Source of the DNA: Cornus controversa
Lineage: Eukaryota; Streptophyta; Magnoliopsida; Cornales; Cornaceae
Assembly: GCA_026545225.1 (NCBI GenBank)
Contig: CM048846.1
Coordinates: forward strand, 13,851,975 to 13,915,974
DNA: 64,000 nucleotides
Direction of reading: 5' to 3'
Of the stretch, positions 10,504 to 22,399 are shown piece after piece. A program made the position numbers and the translations under genes. Positions within the stretch are counted from its first letter, which is position 1; every line of letters starts with the position of its first letter. The notes below the pieces were generated by a model. The model saw only the letters and a program-made list of their open reading frames with translations, was not told where the DNA came from and did no database searches.

Positions 10504-13500
10504 CTAAGCCTTTGACTTGCGATTTCTCTTTTCCTCAATGCCTGTTTGTGAAAATCTTTGTCTAAGGACTTGTAGAACCTCCTCTGCTTCAACACCTCTG
10601 AGCACCAGTAGAACCATCGCATGATAAAGCATATCTGCCATTTCTGAGGCAGTCCGTGACTTGTCCTCATTCTCCTCCAGCGTTTGACATAACTCATCTG
10701 CCTCTTCCCTGCAAAGGAAATGGTAGATTTTTTAAAGGCCTCTACCTGAAAAGCTTATATCTATTTCACGCTCATTGAACATACAAGTTCTTCAATTTAT
10801 TAAACATTTTTATGTAGGATATTTTGATAGTTTGGTAAAGAAAAAAAAAACTGTCAAGTCAAATACGGAGCTTGTTATACCGGATTTTTGAGCACAATAA
10901 CTTATCATCAAGCAATAGTCGTTTTGTCCAAGAAGGTTTCTCATTTTGTGGTCCGGATAGTTGAGCTTTCCTTTGGAGGATTGTGGATTGCAACGAGTAC
11001 AAAGTTGTCAATGCCATCTTCTTTTCTTCAACCTACAGCAAATGACCAGTATCAGATTTCATATGAAAAGAAAAAACTTACCAATAGATTGAATTGATGA
11101 AATACTTGCAAAAGAAACAACAGCAGGGAAGGGAAAAAAATGAACCTGTGGATTATCTAAGAAATCAAAAACTGATGTGAAATAGCAAGTCTCTGAGCCT
11201 GTGTGGCAAGTAGGGCCATCAGGCTTCCCAAGGTATATTAACTGACAAGTAGCTATGAGTTAGATTCTGAGATCCAATAAGAAAAACTTAACGAGATGAT
11301 TATGCATGATCAAAGATTTACGCAACAGTTATCAAAACTCACAGAATCACGATCACAGTCAAGAAAAATGTCATGAACATTGATGAAATTCATAGACGAC
11401 TCTCCCTTTGTCCATAGTCTTGATCGTGACCTGCTATAGAATGTTGCCTTATGAGAGGAAATGGTTCTTGCCAGTGCATCCCTGTTCACAAAGCCTTGCA
11501 TTAAGATAGCTCCCGTGTCAACATTTTGAGCAATTGCCACCGCCAAACCTTTATCATCCCATTTCACATTGTCTAGCAATATATCAACCTAAATTTACCT
11601 TGTTAGATGCTGAACTCCCTCAATTTGTATAGACAAGTAGATCATAAAAGGGCAGGAAGAATAAACAAAATAAGAATTAGAAGAAAGAAAAAAAAGAGGC
11701 AACTAACAAGGTGAACTGGAATTGGGTATAACTTTCTTATTTTCAATCCTAAGCAAATTTATGCAGATCCCCTCTCTTTACAAGGTGAACTGGAATTGGC
11801 TCGGGTCATCTACATTATGAAGCTTCTTTTTACACAGATGCAAGCTCTAGATGTGGCTTGGATATTATCAAATGCATATCATTAGGCAACAATAGATACT
11901 TCCATGATATGTCCATATATTTTTTTTTTGATAAATAAAATTCCATTAGAAAGACGCTCAAAGGGGAGCGAACCCGAGGATTTACAAAAAGCCAGGAACC
12001 GGCCGACTAAACTCTAAAGCTATCAAGAAGGTCAACTACTTGACCATCCGATGTACAATTTTTTCCGTATACCCAAAAAAATAAAAGAGTTAGAATTTTA
12101 TATTTGAGAGACCAAATAGAAGACTCCACATCCTCAAAGCGCCTCCTATTACTCTCTTGCCACAAACCCCACCATAAACAAAGGGGAGTGACCCTCCAAG
12201 CATCTCTGACTCGGCTGTCCACTGTACACCCTCTCCAAGCCTCGATCGTATCCTTCATGGATCTGGGAAACACCCAGTCCATACCAAACGCTACCAGGAA
12301 CATAGACCAAACGTCCCTCGCTATTGTGCAATGTAAAAGAAGATGGTTCACTGTTTCCTCTGACCTCTTGCACATGCAACACCAGTTTATCATAATGCGA
12401 CATCTTCTCCTAAGGTTATCAATGGTAAGGATCTTTCCTAAGGTAGCTGTCCAGGTAAAAAATGCCACCTTTATGGGGGCTTTTGTTCTCCAAATAGCCT
12501 TCTAAGGAAAAGAGGGACTCGTGGAGTCCGAGAGGAGTCTATAATAGGAACGAACCTCGAAGGTTCTCCTCTTGGATCCCGTCCACTCCATCTCGTCAAT
12601 CCCTTCTCCCTCGATCACCTGAATATACAAAATGGAGAGAAATTCCGCTACCTCTGAAAGATCCCAATCATGAAAAGCCCTTCAAAAGCTCACATCCCAA
12701 GACGGTCTTCCGCTATCAAGCTGATAACAATCAACCACTAAGGCTTGTTTGTTCGAGGCAATCCTGAAAAGCCTAGGGAACCTACATGCCAAAGAAAGAT
12801 CCCCGCACCACACGTCTTCCCAAAAACTGATATATCTCCCGTTTCTAAATTTGAATCGAATGTTTTTGGAAAATTCATTCCATCCTTTCCGAATACTTTT
12901 CCAACCCCCCACCCCCGCAGGGAGGTTGGTCTCCGTGGACCGCCAACCACCAACTTCTTCTCCACCCCGACTAACAACAACCCTCCTCCACAATCTTGTT
13001 CGTTCAACTCCGAAGCGCCAAAGCCATTTGCCCAACAACGCCTTATTGAACAGATCTAATCTTCTTATTCTCAAACCGCCTTTTTGAATCGGGGTGCACA
13101 CCTTCGCCCAACTCACTAAATGGTATTTGAACTCGTCCCCTAAACCTCCCCACAAGAACTTGCTTTGAATCCTCTCGAGCCTCCTCACAACTGACATCGG
13201 CATCGAAAATAAGGACAAGAAATAAGTTGGAAGATTCGAAAGAGTGCTCTTCATTAGAGTAAGGCGCCCTCCTTTTGATAAGTACTGCTTTTTCCAACCT
13301 GCAAGCCTCTTCTCAAACCGCTCTACTACAGGGTCCCACAAGGATACCATTCTTGTTGACGCTCCCAACGGTAACCCTAGGTAAGAAATTGGAAATGAGC
13401 CAACTCCGCAACCCAGAATGTCAGCGAACTCGTGAATTCTGCCCACTTCCCCGACTGGCACCAACTCACTTTTTCCAATATTGATTTTCAGGCCAGAAAC

Positions 13501-16500
13501 CGCCTGAAAGCATATCAAGATGTACTTCAAGTGCCTCAGCTGATCCTCCCTTGCCTCGCAGAAAACAATGGTGTCATCTGCATAAAGTAGGTGAGAAACC
13601 ACTAAATGATTAGGCTCTCTCCCTACTCGAATCCCTCTGATCACCCCAAGCTCTTTTGCCCTTTCCATCATCCTACTAAAGGCTTCCATGACGATGATAA
13701 ACAAAAAAGATGATAACGGATCCCCCTGTCTCAGGCCCCGAGAGCTAGGAAAAAAACCACCTGGGGACCCATTCACCAAGATAGAAAAACGGACTGTCGA
13801 AATACATTGGTGGATCCATCTCCTCCATCTAAGCCCGAAGTCCATCCTTTCTAATAAATACAACAAGAAGTCCCAGCTTACATGGTCATATGCCTTTTCA
13901 ATGTCCAGCTTGCATACTATTCCAGGTTGTCCGCTTCTTATCCTTGCCTCCACACATTTACTCGCAATCAGCACAGAATCCAAAATCTGTCTACCTCCCA
14001 TGAAAGAGTTCTGTGAATCTGAAATCACCACGTCTAAGACCCTCTTCAACCGATTAGCAAGAACTTTAGCAAAGATTTTGTATATCACTCCCACCAAACT
14101 AATTGGCCTAAAATCCTTAGCATCAACAGCTCCGCCCTTCTTTGGGATAAGGGCGATAAAGGATGCGTTGAGGCTCTTCTCAAAGTTCCCTGTTGAGTGG
14201 AACTCGCTACGAGCCTCCATCACTTCCGATTTAACCACTTCCCAGTTTTGATGCAAGAAAGCCATCGTGAAACCATCGGGCCCTGGAACTTTATCTCCGG
14301 CACAGCTCCTTAAAGCCTCCCCCGCCTCCTCTTCCTCAAAGGGTCTCTCCACCCAGACCTTATCTTCCTCTGAGATGCTTGCAAACTCAAGGCCTCCCAA
14401 CAGCGGCCTGTGCCTAGAGTTCTCTGTATAAAGCTGCTGATAGAAAGTCACAATTCCTCTCTGAATATCCTCTGCTCTAGATAACATATTCCCGTCTATT
14501 CGGATCTTGCCTATGTGATTTCCCCTTCTATGAGCATTCGCAAGTCTATGGAAGAATTTGGTATTTCGGTCTCCTTCTTTCAGCCACAGTGCTCTGGACT
14601 TCTGTCTCCAGGAAATTTCCTCCATCATTGCAATCTCCCCGAACTTTGCCTTGCACTCCTCTCTTCTGCCAACCTCCATTTCGCAGAGACCCCCTTCCCC
14701 TTCTTTCCGGTCAAGCTCTGCAATTTTAGAAAGTGCTCTGTTCTTGCGCCAGTTAAGATTTCCAAATTCTTCCTTATTCCACTTTCTAATATCTTCCTTC
14801 AGCCGCTTTAGTTTGTGAGCCAATCGGTAGCTTGCGTTACCCTTGCACTCATAGCTTGCCCACCAGTTTTGTACTTTATCCTTGAAGCCCTCCGCTTTTA
14901 GCCACATGTTTTCGAACCGGAAAGGAGATCGACCTCTCCTCAAACCCCCGCAATCCAGAATGATGGGAATGTGATCCGACACTGCTCTTGCCAAAGCTAC
15001 TTGAGCTACATCCGGAAACTTCTCCTCCAGATCATTTGAAATTAGAAATCTATCGAGTCGAGATAGTGTAGGATGCTCTCTGCCGCTCGACCAAGTATAT
15101 CGAGCGCCTTCCATAGGGAGGTCAATAAGTTGAAGAGCATTAATGAATTCGGAGAACTCCCGCCTCGCAGTCGTTCTTCTCCCCCCTGAAGATCTCTCAC
15201 TAGGATCCCTTATCTCATTAAAGTCTCCTCCCACACACCACGGCCCCGGCCACCTCAATCTTACTGACTCTAGCTCCTCCCACAGCCCTCTCCTCTCCAC
15301 ACCCCCTATCGGTCCATACACCCCGGAGAAGGTTAAGTGGGATCCGTCCTCCTCCAAAGAAAACAACAGAGATAGGGAAGATCTCCCTTTCCACGAATCA
15401 ACTTTTGAGACCCACCTCTTGTCCCAAAGAATCACGATGCCCCCCGAAGACCCTATTGCTTCAAGGACCTCCCATTCAATGAATCTACCTCCCCACAAGC
15501 TTCTCATCAAACCATCTGTCACCTCAGCTAACTTGGATTCTTGAATGCAAACAATGTGTGCCTCCCACTTACGGATGAGGGACTTCACCACTTTCCTTTT
15601 GTCCGGATCATTTAACCCCCGGACGTTCCACGACGCTATTTTAAGCTTCATAACACACCAATTCTTTTCCCCTTCCCTCTCCCCTTCTACCCCCACTGCT
15701 CCTCTCACCTTTCCCTCCATTTCTCCCGTCATAATTCACATAGGAGATCAAGTTTCTGAGTTCTCTTTCCCCCTTCCTAGACGAACTCTTTTTGCGATTA
15801 ATTGGATCCCATCCTTGCACAAGTGTATGAAATGTTCCAAGGTCTAGCCCATCATCCCTATCGAACGTGAGCCCCATCAACTCTCCCATTTCTTCAGCAC
15901 TATTCACAGTTCTATTACCATGAGCCTCTACCGCTGATGAGAGGTTGTTTTTATCCTCCTTTCTTGCTACTACCAACGGGATGTCAACCCCTGGCTCTTC
16001 ATTGCATTCCCACACTGGCAGGGGAAGAAGCAAAGATTCAAAAGCATGTCCCACTCCCAGCTCTTCTGTGCTGTTGTTGGACCATAAGTCCCTTCTTGTC
16101 TCTGTTGAATTTTTGCCGTGTCCACTGCTCTTGCACCCAGCTCTGTCCCCTTCCTGTATGTCCCTGTCTGTGCATGTGTCTTGAGCACTACTCACCTCTG
16201 CAGCTACTGGTAATTCCTTGTCCGTGTGCTTGCCTGGATGTTCTCTTCCACGATATAGTTTTAGTTCTTCCAGCAGGGCATTTGCTGTCTCTGCTCTCAG
16301 TTGCATTCTGACCCCCTTACCAATGCATAAAGTCAATTTGTCCTCTTCCTTACTGCTGCAGATGTGTATCTCCTCTATACCCTCACTCATAGTATTGCAT
16401 ACTACCACATCCACGGCCTTTTTAGTTTTGGCTTCCTCGACCACCACTCTCATTTTTTCCACGCCCATCTTCCACTCTCCTCGATGTACCCGTACCCGCT

Positions 16501-19500
16501 CCCACCAGAAGGGATGAAGAGCTAGAGAGATTTTGAACAAGGCTACTTACCTTAGATTTTCCATTGTTTCCGGTTTCCGACCTTGGTACCCACTTTTCCT
16601 TTTCAGCTTTTGTCCATTTTAATCTTCTCTTGCTTCTTTTTTCCTGGGTTATCTGATTCGCCTGTGTTTGCCTTCTGGTTTCAGCTCCTTTGTCAATCTC
16701 CCATCGTCTCCTGTAAATCTTGTTCTTGTTCGCTCTTTGTTCGTCTTCTCTGCGATGTAAGCTCGACCTTGTTCTGTTCTTTTGAAGGTTATGAGCAGGC
16801 CATTTGTTTTGGGCTATAACCTCATGTCTTCTTTTTGAACCCAGGAAATCAAATCTGTTTTGGGCCGTAAGCTGTCTAAATGAGCCCATATTGTTTGACC
16901 CATTCCCCTTGGGCCTATTTGAAGGCCCATGTACATTTGAATTTGAAACTAAAGAATTTCTTTTCAGATTTGATCCGTTAAAGGCGCTGCCACGTACCCA
17001 GCGTAATCCTTCTGTAGCCTTATCCTTATCTGCTTTATTGACACGTTTCGAAAGCCCACTCCTTTGTTCGCCCGCGCCATCACCCCTGTCTTCTCGCCTC
17101 AACGTCTTTTGAATCCAAGATTTTGCTGGTTGCCTTTCCAGCGAGCTTACCCTTTCGTCTCCACCACTCATCCTCCGTCATTAGCCTACTGATGTCTCTC
17201 CCTTCCAGTGATTCGTGCCTCGGTACCAGCTCTAGAGCAATCTGTTCCGACAGGCTCACTTTGTAAGCGACTCGCTCGTCTTCTATCAGAACAAACTGTG
17301 GGATTGTGCCTCCATCCTTGACTGTGATTATTACCCTTTCTGTGTCAATCATCTCATTCGCCTCTACGTTTCGGAATCCTCCGCATATATCTCCGATTGC
17401 GACGAAAAGTTTATAGCACCAAAGATGTAATGGAAGACCATAGATCGAAACTCTTCTTTCTTTCTTTTGTTTCAGCAAGCCCGCACAGCCCACCCTGAAA
17501 TACCAGACGTCCAACAACAGCAAAGCATCGCCCCACCTTCTCTTTCCCTCTTTCAGTACTCTCGTAGCCTCCTTCTCCGATGGAAACTTGAACAGCAGAA
17601 GGGAGTCCGGCAGGGTTAAGACTTTTACGCCACTTGACACTTTCCATACTCTCGTTGTCCATTCTTCGATTCTTGCTAAGTTTCCCACCTCTCTGTCGAA
17701 TCTCCCGACCAAGCACGTGTGGAGCATTGCTCTCCTTCTATCGGTGTTTCTATCATTCACTCAGAGCACATGTCCCCTCTCTGTTACCTGTCCTTCAACT
17801 TCGCCGGACATAGAAAGGCTGGGAAGCCTCGCCACGTCTAGGAAGGATCTCCTTTCACCTTCGAAGAAACGATTCATCCCTCTCTATATTTCTTATAGGT
17901 TATGATCAAAGGAAGTATTTACAGTGTCTCCTTTCTCATTTCATTTCCTTGAACATATTAACGAAAAAACAAATAATTTATAAAAATAAAGAATTTTGAA
18001 TTTTTGATCTGCTTGGAAATATAATGCCTTACTTTCTAGAAATCATATCTTGTCCATATTTTCTTTTTACGACATGTAAAGTTCCTATATAATGCCCCTC
18101 AATACATGTCTGACTAAGTGAATTTGTCGGGTGCTGTAACCTCCAGCATTTATTAATCAAAAAAAAAAACATACAAGGGAAGAATAAGAACTCACTAATC
18201 ATAGAGGATTTTTTGCAAAAAAAAAAAAGATAAACTGATGTAATTAAAATGAAGGGTAAATTACTTATCACATTTTTTTTTAAATGAAGGGTAGGCAAAT
18301 TATCCTTGTAATTTTTTTTTTTAAATGAAGGGTAAATTATCCTCGGACCACCTAAGGTTTGCAACCTTCACCAATAAACTATGGTCAAAATTGTGATCAA
18401 CCTCTCTTGAGGTTTCGACAAGTAACAACTAGGTCCACCATTAGCTCCATCTGAATAATTTTTTGCAATGTCAAAACTACCCTTCAATTGGATGAAGTAA
18501 CATTTTTACCCTTAATTAATAAGACAGTGTGACAAAACTAACCCCAAATACATGACCAAATTGCCCTCAAGCTTTTTCTACATAAAATTCATCTTCTCTC
18601 TCTTCCTCCTTTAGATGAGATCTCCATTGGAGACCCATCACAAGGTAGGGACTCTCTCTATATACACACACACACACATAGGGCTGCAAATGAACCGAAC
18701 TGTTCGTGAACAGGCTCAGGCTCGGGCACGTTCGTTAAGCAAACGAGCCAAGCTCAAGCTCATTTTTTAGGCTCATTCAATAAACGAGCCGATCCCGAAT
18801 AGTATTGGGCTTGACTCGTGTAGGCTTGTGAACATGAGCTCGTTTATGCTCGTGAACAAAGCTCGTATAGAGTTTTTTTAGGACTCCTAAGCTTGTGAAC
18901 ATATACATGAACATAGGCTTGTGTAGGCTTGTTACGTTCATGAACGAGCTAAACGATCTTGAATACAAGCCCGAACAAATTTTTTTATTAAACGAGCCAA
19001 CCCTGAGCTTCTCAAAATAATGACGACCCCGAGCTCAGCTTTTCGAACTCGTCACGAGCCCGAGTAGGCTCAAGCTCGGATCGGCTCGGTTCATTTGCAG
19101 CCCTACACACACATATATATCACACAAATCTCTTCTTCTGCTAGCTCTAAAATTCTCCATTGGGTCTTCTTTCCACAAGCAATTCAACTCACCCATCTCC
19201 CTTCTTCTTAATCAATTCTACTTTATATAACTAGAGTGTATATATATTACTTATCCCATATATATGTAAAATTGTTTTTGACCAAAACGATATATCTACT
19301 AAATTTATGTGTAATAACAGACAAAAATTTGTACATAGGTTAGTATATATTCATATAATGGACAATGAGACTATCATTAATGATCTCCAAAGATCTGCGA
19401 ATATCCTCTGTCTAATGCGGTATTGGTATTTTTTGGAAAGACCCAGAAACCAAAACGAGCATAACACAAGGAAAAACAGACACCATTTCATAAACCTAAG

Positions 19501-20874
19501 GGTAATCCTGTCATTTGCTTGAGAATAAACTGACATCAGCAAAAAAATATTTAAGTTGGAGGGCATAGTGGACAATTTGTTATGATTGTTTACTTAAAAC
19601 AAGCGGAACTAACTCTGACAAGGTGCCAAAGTGATTTTGGACCATAGTTTAACTTGAGGGTGAATTGCAAAACAGTTGCAAAAGGGGTCTAAGGAAAATT
19701 TACCCTAAAATGAATGAAAAAACTAAGGAAGAAATTAAGAAAAAGAATCAGTATTGCAGCAGAAGGTCAGGTTAAGGTGGTATCGTTCATCTTTCCATCA
19801 CCCTCACAATGTGTTGAGTCTGTTGACACTTGAGACAAGGCAGCTATAATGACCAGCTATCAGGCACAATCACCAGCAGGCATGAAAAAGTCTATTAAGA
19901 TTCTATAACTTCAATGACTCGTATGCGTTGCAGCTTAACGATGCATCTAAATTTGCTCTAAATTTTCTTTTACAGATAAATATTCGATTCCAACATGGAG
20001 TAAATTAGATCTAACAAAGTAGATTTTTCTAGCATTCACCTCTTTATTATCATCCAAATGAATGCATCACGTTTATTAACTTGGTGCTATATGATAATAC
20101 AATGCTCCGTAGGAATTTACACTATGGCACCATGCAAATTGATGTGATAATTCAGCACAGCAAAGCAGCAACCAATAGGAATACAGAATATTCTGAAATC
20201 CATAATCTCATCTTAAAAGAAGACGAGTCTGCATTCCTAATATTAAGCAGTTTTAATTTTTTATTATTATTATTTTTCAATTCAAATTTATTTCATGCCT
20301 TGTGTCAAGTATTAGATGTATTCTTCTATACTTATTTGTAGATATATGAGTTTGAGATCACTTCTCTTTGTAAATAGGATTCATTTATGATACGAGTATT
20401 AACCATAGATATATTACCAATTGCTTTTCTATCCAAGTATCTATCCATAGTCTGGATATTTCATTTTATAAGCGTAAGCATGAATTATACTTAATTGAAA
20501 ATATTTTAATCTTCTTTTTATGTTACAAAACGGTTTTTTCTTTGAAGCTGCACAATAACAATTAATAGTCTATATCCAACAACGTTTTTTCTACCATGAA
20601 AACTGAGTACAAATATATGTATATAAATATACATTATTGATAATACTTTTTCAGATTCTAATTAACCTAGAAGAGCAGCAAAATATAAAAATGGAACATA
20701 GAGACTGAAAGCAGGTACCTTTGATGTAAGGGCAATATTATCAGTATCCGAGTTTTGAATAGAAGCGGAGACAAGGCAACACCTCTTCTGTTTCTGAAGG
20801 GCATGTACGCGGCATTTGGAACCAGAACCGGAGAGAGGAACTTTAACAAGAGATTGGAAATATGTAACCGCCAT
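10504..20874 (-). CDS. HISN2: HISN2: bifunctional phosphoribosyl-AMP cyclohydrolase / phosphoribosyl-ATP pyrophosphohydrolase, chloroplast
   Basis: Complete five-exon gene (exons 20719-20874, 11343-11588, 11146-11241, 10881-11032, 10504-10708), 855 nt, 284 aa, close to the ~281 aa of Arabidopsis HISN2. It catalyses the second and third steps of histidine synthesis: pyrophosphate removal from phosphoribosyl-ATP and ring opening of phosphoribosyl-AMP. Exon 1 encodes a serine- and basic-rich plastid transit peptide starting MAVTYFQSLVKVP; this is the first ATG, as upstream codons in frame are not ATG. Exons 2-3 hold the cyclohydrolase domain with the metal-binding DCDRD and TCHTGSETC motifs. Exons 4-5 hold the pyrophosphohydrolase domain with KIREEADEL and EMADMLYHAMVLL. 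All introns are GT/AG and phases agree. Intron 1 is 9,130 bp and contains a LINE and TIR elements; it separates only the transit peptide from the catalytic part. The coding sequence looks intact and functional. Confidence 0.95.
12007..15651 (-). pseudogene. LINE ORF2: endonuclease, reverse transcriptase, zinc-binding domain
   Basis: The frame starts with MKLKIASWNVRGLND, the AP-like endonuclease start, followed by GDFNEI and SDHIPI endonuclease motifs (residues ~1-230). The reverse transcriptase has DFRPISLVG, LDIEKAYDHV, SRGLRQGDPLS and the catalytic LLYADDT. The C-terminal zf-RVT domain (WCCMCKRSEETVNHLLLHC) lies at about 12300-12420. The total span is ~1,215 codons, normal for plant L1. 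Two premature stops, near 12690 and 12500, interrupt the frame just before the zinc-binding domain; both lie in one stretch of ~190 bp and the first ~990 codons are open. The start codon overlaps the ORF1 stop by 11 nt. Confidence 0.92.
15641..17877 (-). pseudogene. LINE ORF1: nucleic-acid-binding gag-like protein (DUF4283 type)
   Basis: A candidate start MNRFFEGERRSFLDVARL lies at 17877. The first part (17760-17080) has the DUF4283-like pattern seen in plant L1 ORF1 (LTLPDSLLLFKF, EATRVLKEG, IYGLPLHLW). The middle (17171-16422) is very basic and rich in Arg, Lys, Ser and Asn, suited to binding RNA. The last part (16540-15641) ends KELVCYEA and a stop. These lie in three different frames, so at least two frameshifts and one early stop (after GHVL) have broken it. 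The three pieces are co-linear on the minus strand and lead directly into ORF2. Confidence 0.75.
18253..19706. mobile_element. TIR element in HISN2 intron 1, with nested hAT MITE
   Basis: The left end AGGGTAAATTAC and right end AATTTACCCT are inverted repeats; the phrase GGGTAAATTATCC recurs near the left edge in three tandem ~40-bp copies separated by T-runs (18253-18340). Direct repeats AAAATGA lie outside both ends (18246-18252 and 19707-19713), or 8 bp if the shared T is counted, as in hAT elements. Related text is found at both sides (CTATGGTCAAAATTGTGATC near 18380, and its inverted counterpart GATTTTGGACCATAG near 19630). It is interrupted by the MITE at 18679-19105. No transposase is seen. 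Confidence 0.65.
18679..19105. mobile_element. hAT-type MITE, 427 bp, 8-bp target duplication
   Basis: The ends are TAGGGCTGCAAATGAACCGA and its inverted copy, flanked on both sides by CACACACA (18671-18678 and 19106-19113). The 8-bp duplication and TAGGG termini fit the hAT superfamily. The inside is built from short GAGCC, GGCTC and GCTCGT words in both orientations, so a single strand could fold extensively. It inserted into a CA/TA microsatellite inside the larger element. Confidence 0.75.
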
Positions 20875-20973
20875 TACAGACAAAGTATTAGTACTTAATT
20901 TTGTCTCCTCCAAATTTATGCCAAAGACGATCCTGAGAATATAAAGAAAAACACTCTTTTATTAACTCAAGAT
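20875..20973 (-). promoter_or_regulatory. HISN2: Probable HISN2 core promoter and 5' UTR
   Basis: Only ~99 bp separate the HISN2 start codon from a transposon end at 20974. On the minus strand this interval contains TTAATAAAAG and TTTATATTC, either of which could act as a TATA element. The upstream regulatory DNA of this gene must therefore lie in or beyond the transposon. No transcript evidence is available; this is inference from position. Confidence 0.4.
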
Positions 20974-22062
20974 TAGAGGTGCACACGAATCGTTCTTGGT
21001 AGAACCGGAACCGTTTGCAACAGTTCCTAATTTTTGAAACTGGAACCGGGGGTTTGGAACCGTGAGGAACCCGTTCGGTTCCGAACGGTGGTTCTTCAGT
21101 GTTTTTTTTTTTTTTTTAAAATTGATTCAATGACGAGGGCAATCGCCATGATGGCAGCAGCTTCCATAACCCATGATAGAGGGTTCCACATAAACCCCAA
21201 AAACAACAAGAATTTACTCTCGAAAAACACCCAACAGATGAAATGTTTTGGAAACAAAAGGATTAAGATCGGAATGACATTTCCAAAACCCATTACAGAG
21301 GGTTCCACATAAAGCCCCAGAACTTCAAGATTTTAATCTCTGAAACAGACCCAATACTCGCAACAAAAAAAAAAAAAAAATCTGGCAAGAAAAAAAAGAA
21401 ACAGACCCAATAGATGAAATTTTGTGGAGACAAGAGGTTTTAGATCATAATTATACAACAAAACAAATCCACATACAACAATCAACAAAAAGCACACATC
21501 AGCTCTCAGATCCATTACCAAATCCACTGCTTCCTTCAGAACAGCCTCCAGAACTTCAGGTGAATCCGTGGTTGAAGTCGGAAAGCTTCCAAAGTGGTGC
21601 CGCGCCGGAGTCCGGAGATGCGCTGGATGGTAGAGACTGTAGAGTCCTAGAGACTAGAGAGAGAGTGAGAGACTAAGTGAGTGGTGCCGCGCCGGAGTGA
21701 AGAACAACTAGGGGTGAATGCAATGGTGAGGAACTGTGACTCAACTGAGGGGTCTTCGCATCTCTCCCTCTCTGAGCGTGTTAAAAATTAACGAAAATTT
21801 AGGGTTAGAAGTTAGATCTTCTAACTTAAATAATTATATATTATATATATATTTTATATACGCATTTTTAATATACAACGGTTTCTTATAACGGTTTCGG
21901 TTCGATTCAGTTTTTAGGATTTGAAATCGGAACCAAAATTGTTGACAATGGTTCTTAATTTTAGGAATTAGAATCGAAATCATAACGAACGGCGGTACGG
22001 CGGTACGATTCTGTTCGATTTTGGTTCCGATTGTAGTTCTAACGATTTTTTGAGCACATCTA
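20974..22062. mobile_element. hAT-like TIR element directly upstream of HISN2
   Basis: The left end TAGAGGTGCACACGAATCGT matches the inverted right end TAGATGTGCTCAAAAAATCG, and both continue into GGAACCG-rich text. Flanks CTCAAGAT and TTCAAAAT may be a worn 8-bp target duplication. The inside holds a partial tandem duplication (GAGGGTTCCACATAAA at ~21180 and ~21299) and a second one (GGTGCCGCGCCGGAGT at ~21595 and ~21683). No transposase is seen. The arms repeat GAACCG and CGGTTC words heavily, a trait of this group of elements. Confidence 0.6.
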
Positions 22063-22299
22063 TTCAAAATACATTATACTAGTATTCAAGATACATTATA
22101 CTAGTAGGAAGTATACTCCGGTGGCATTGTGGAACAAGTTGAGTGTGAGTGAGACTAGGTATGAGATTGTTTAATTGCTAAATTACCTTGTGAGGGTGAG
22201 GGTGAGGATTAGGATGAGGATGAGGGAGCAATAGTTGAATGGAAGAAGATGCAAAACAAGGTAGTGTGGAAGTACACACACATCTATATATATATGGCA

Positions 22300-22392
22300 A
22301 GTACTCACACACACTCACATTGTCTACATTGAAGCTTGAACCTCAGCCGATATTATACCATTGGGCTAGAGGCCCTTTGGTCACACACATAC
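22300..22392 (-). mobile_element. tRNA-like SINE fragment
   Basis: On the minus strand TAGCCCAATGG matches the RNA polymerase III A-box pattern and GGTTCAAGC the B-box pattern, 15 bp apart. Spacing is shorter than in a true tRNA gene and no cloverleaf closes, so this is not a working tRNA. GTGTGTGAGTA follows, and GT-rich text surrounds it. It is best seen as a worn SINE head; family unknown. Confidence 0.35.
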
Positions 22393-22399
22393 ACATATA

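Larger units (their letters stand above)
11919..17900 (-). mobile_element. L1-type LINE inserted in HISN2 intron 1
   Basis: On the minus strand the element runs from about 17900 (5' end uncertain) through ORF1 and ORF2 to a 3' UTR ending TTTTATTTATC and a poly(A) tail (T-run at 11919-11929). It is about 6 kb, the usual full size of plant L1 elements. Base composition is clearly richer in G+C than the surrounding intron. It is in the same orientation as HISN2, so it is transcribed in sense within the pre-mRNA. A 9-bp word, TGTCCATAT, occurs both just left of the tail and at 18051, and may mark the target duplication; this would place the 5' end near 18050. Few inactivating changes are seen, so the insertion is fairly recent. 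Confidence 0.92.

Noticed and set aside
12745-16819. Many long plus-strand frames across the LINE region
   Set aside because: They are antisense shadows of LINE ORF1 and ORF2, caused by the higher G+C content there.
20719-20913. A longer HISN2 N-terminus starting at 20913
   Set aside because: That position is TTG, not ATG; the first ATG in frame is at 20874 and its product aligns with known HISN2 starts.
22321-22380. A tRNA gene on the minus strand
   Set aside because: A- and B-box-like words are present but too close together, and no acceptor or anticodon stem can be closed; a SINE head fits better.
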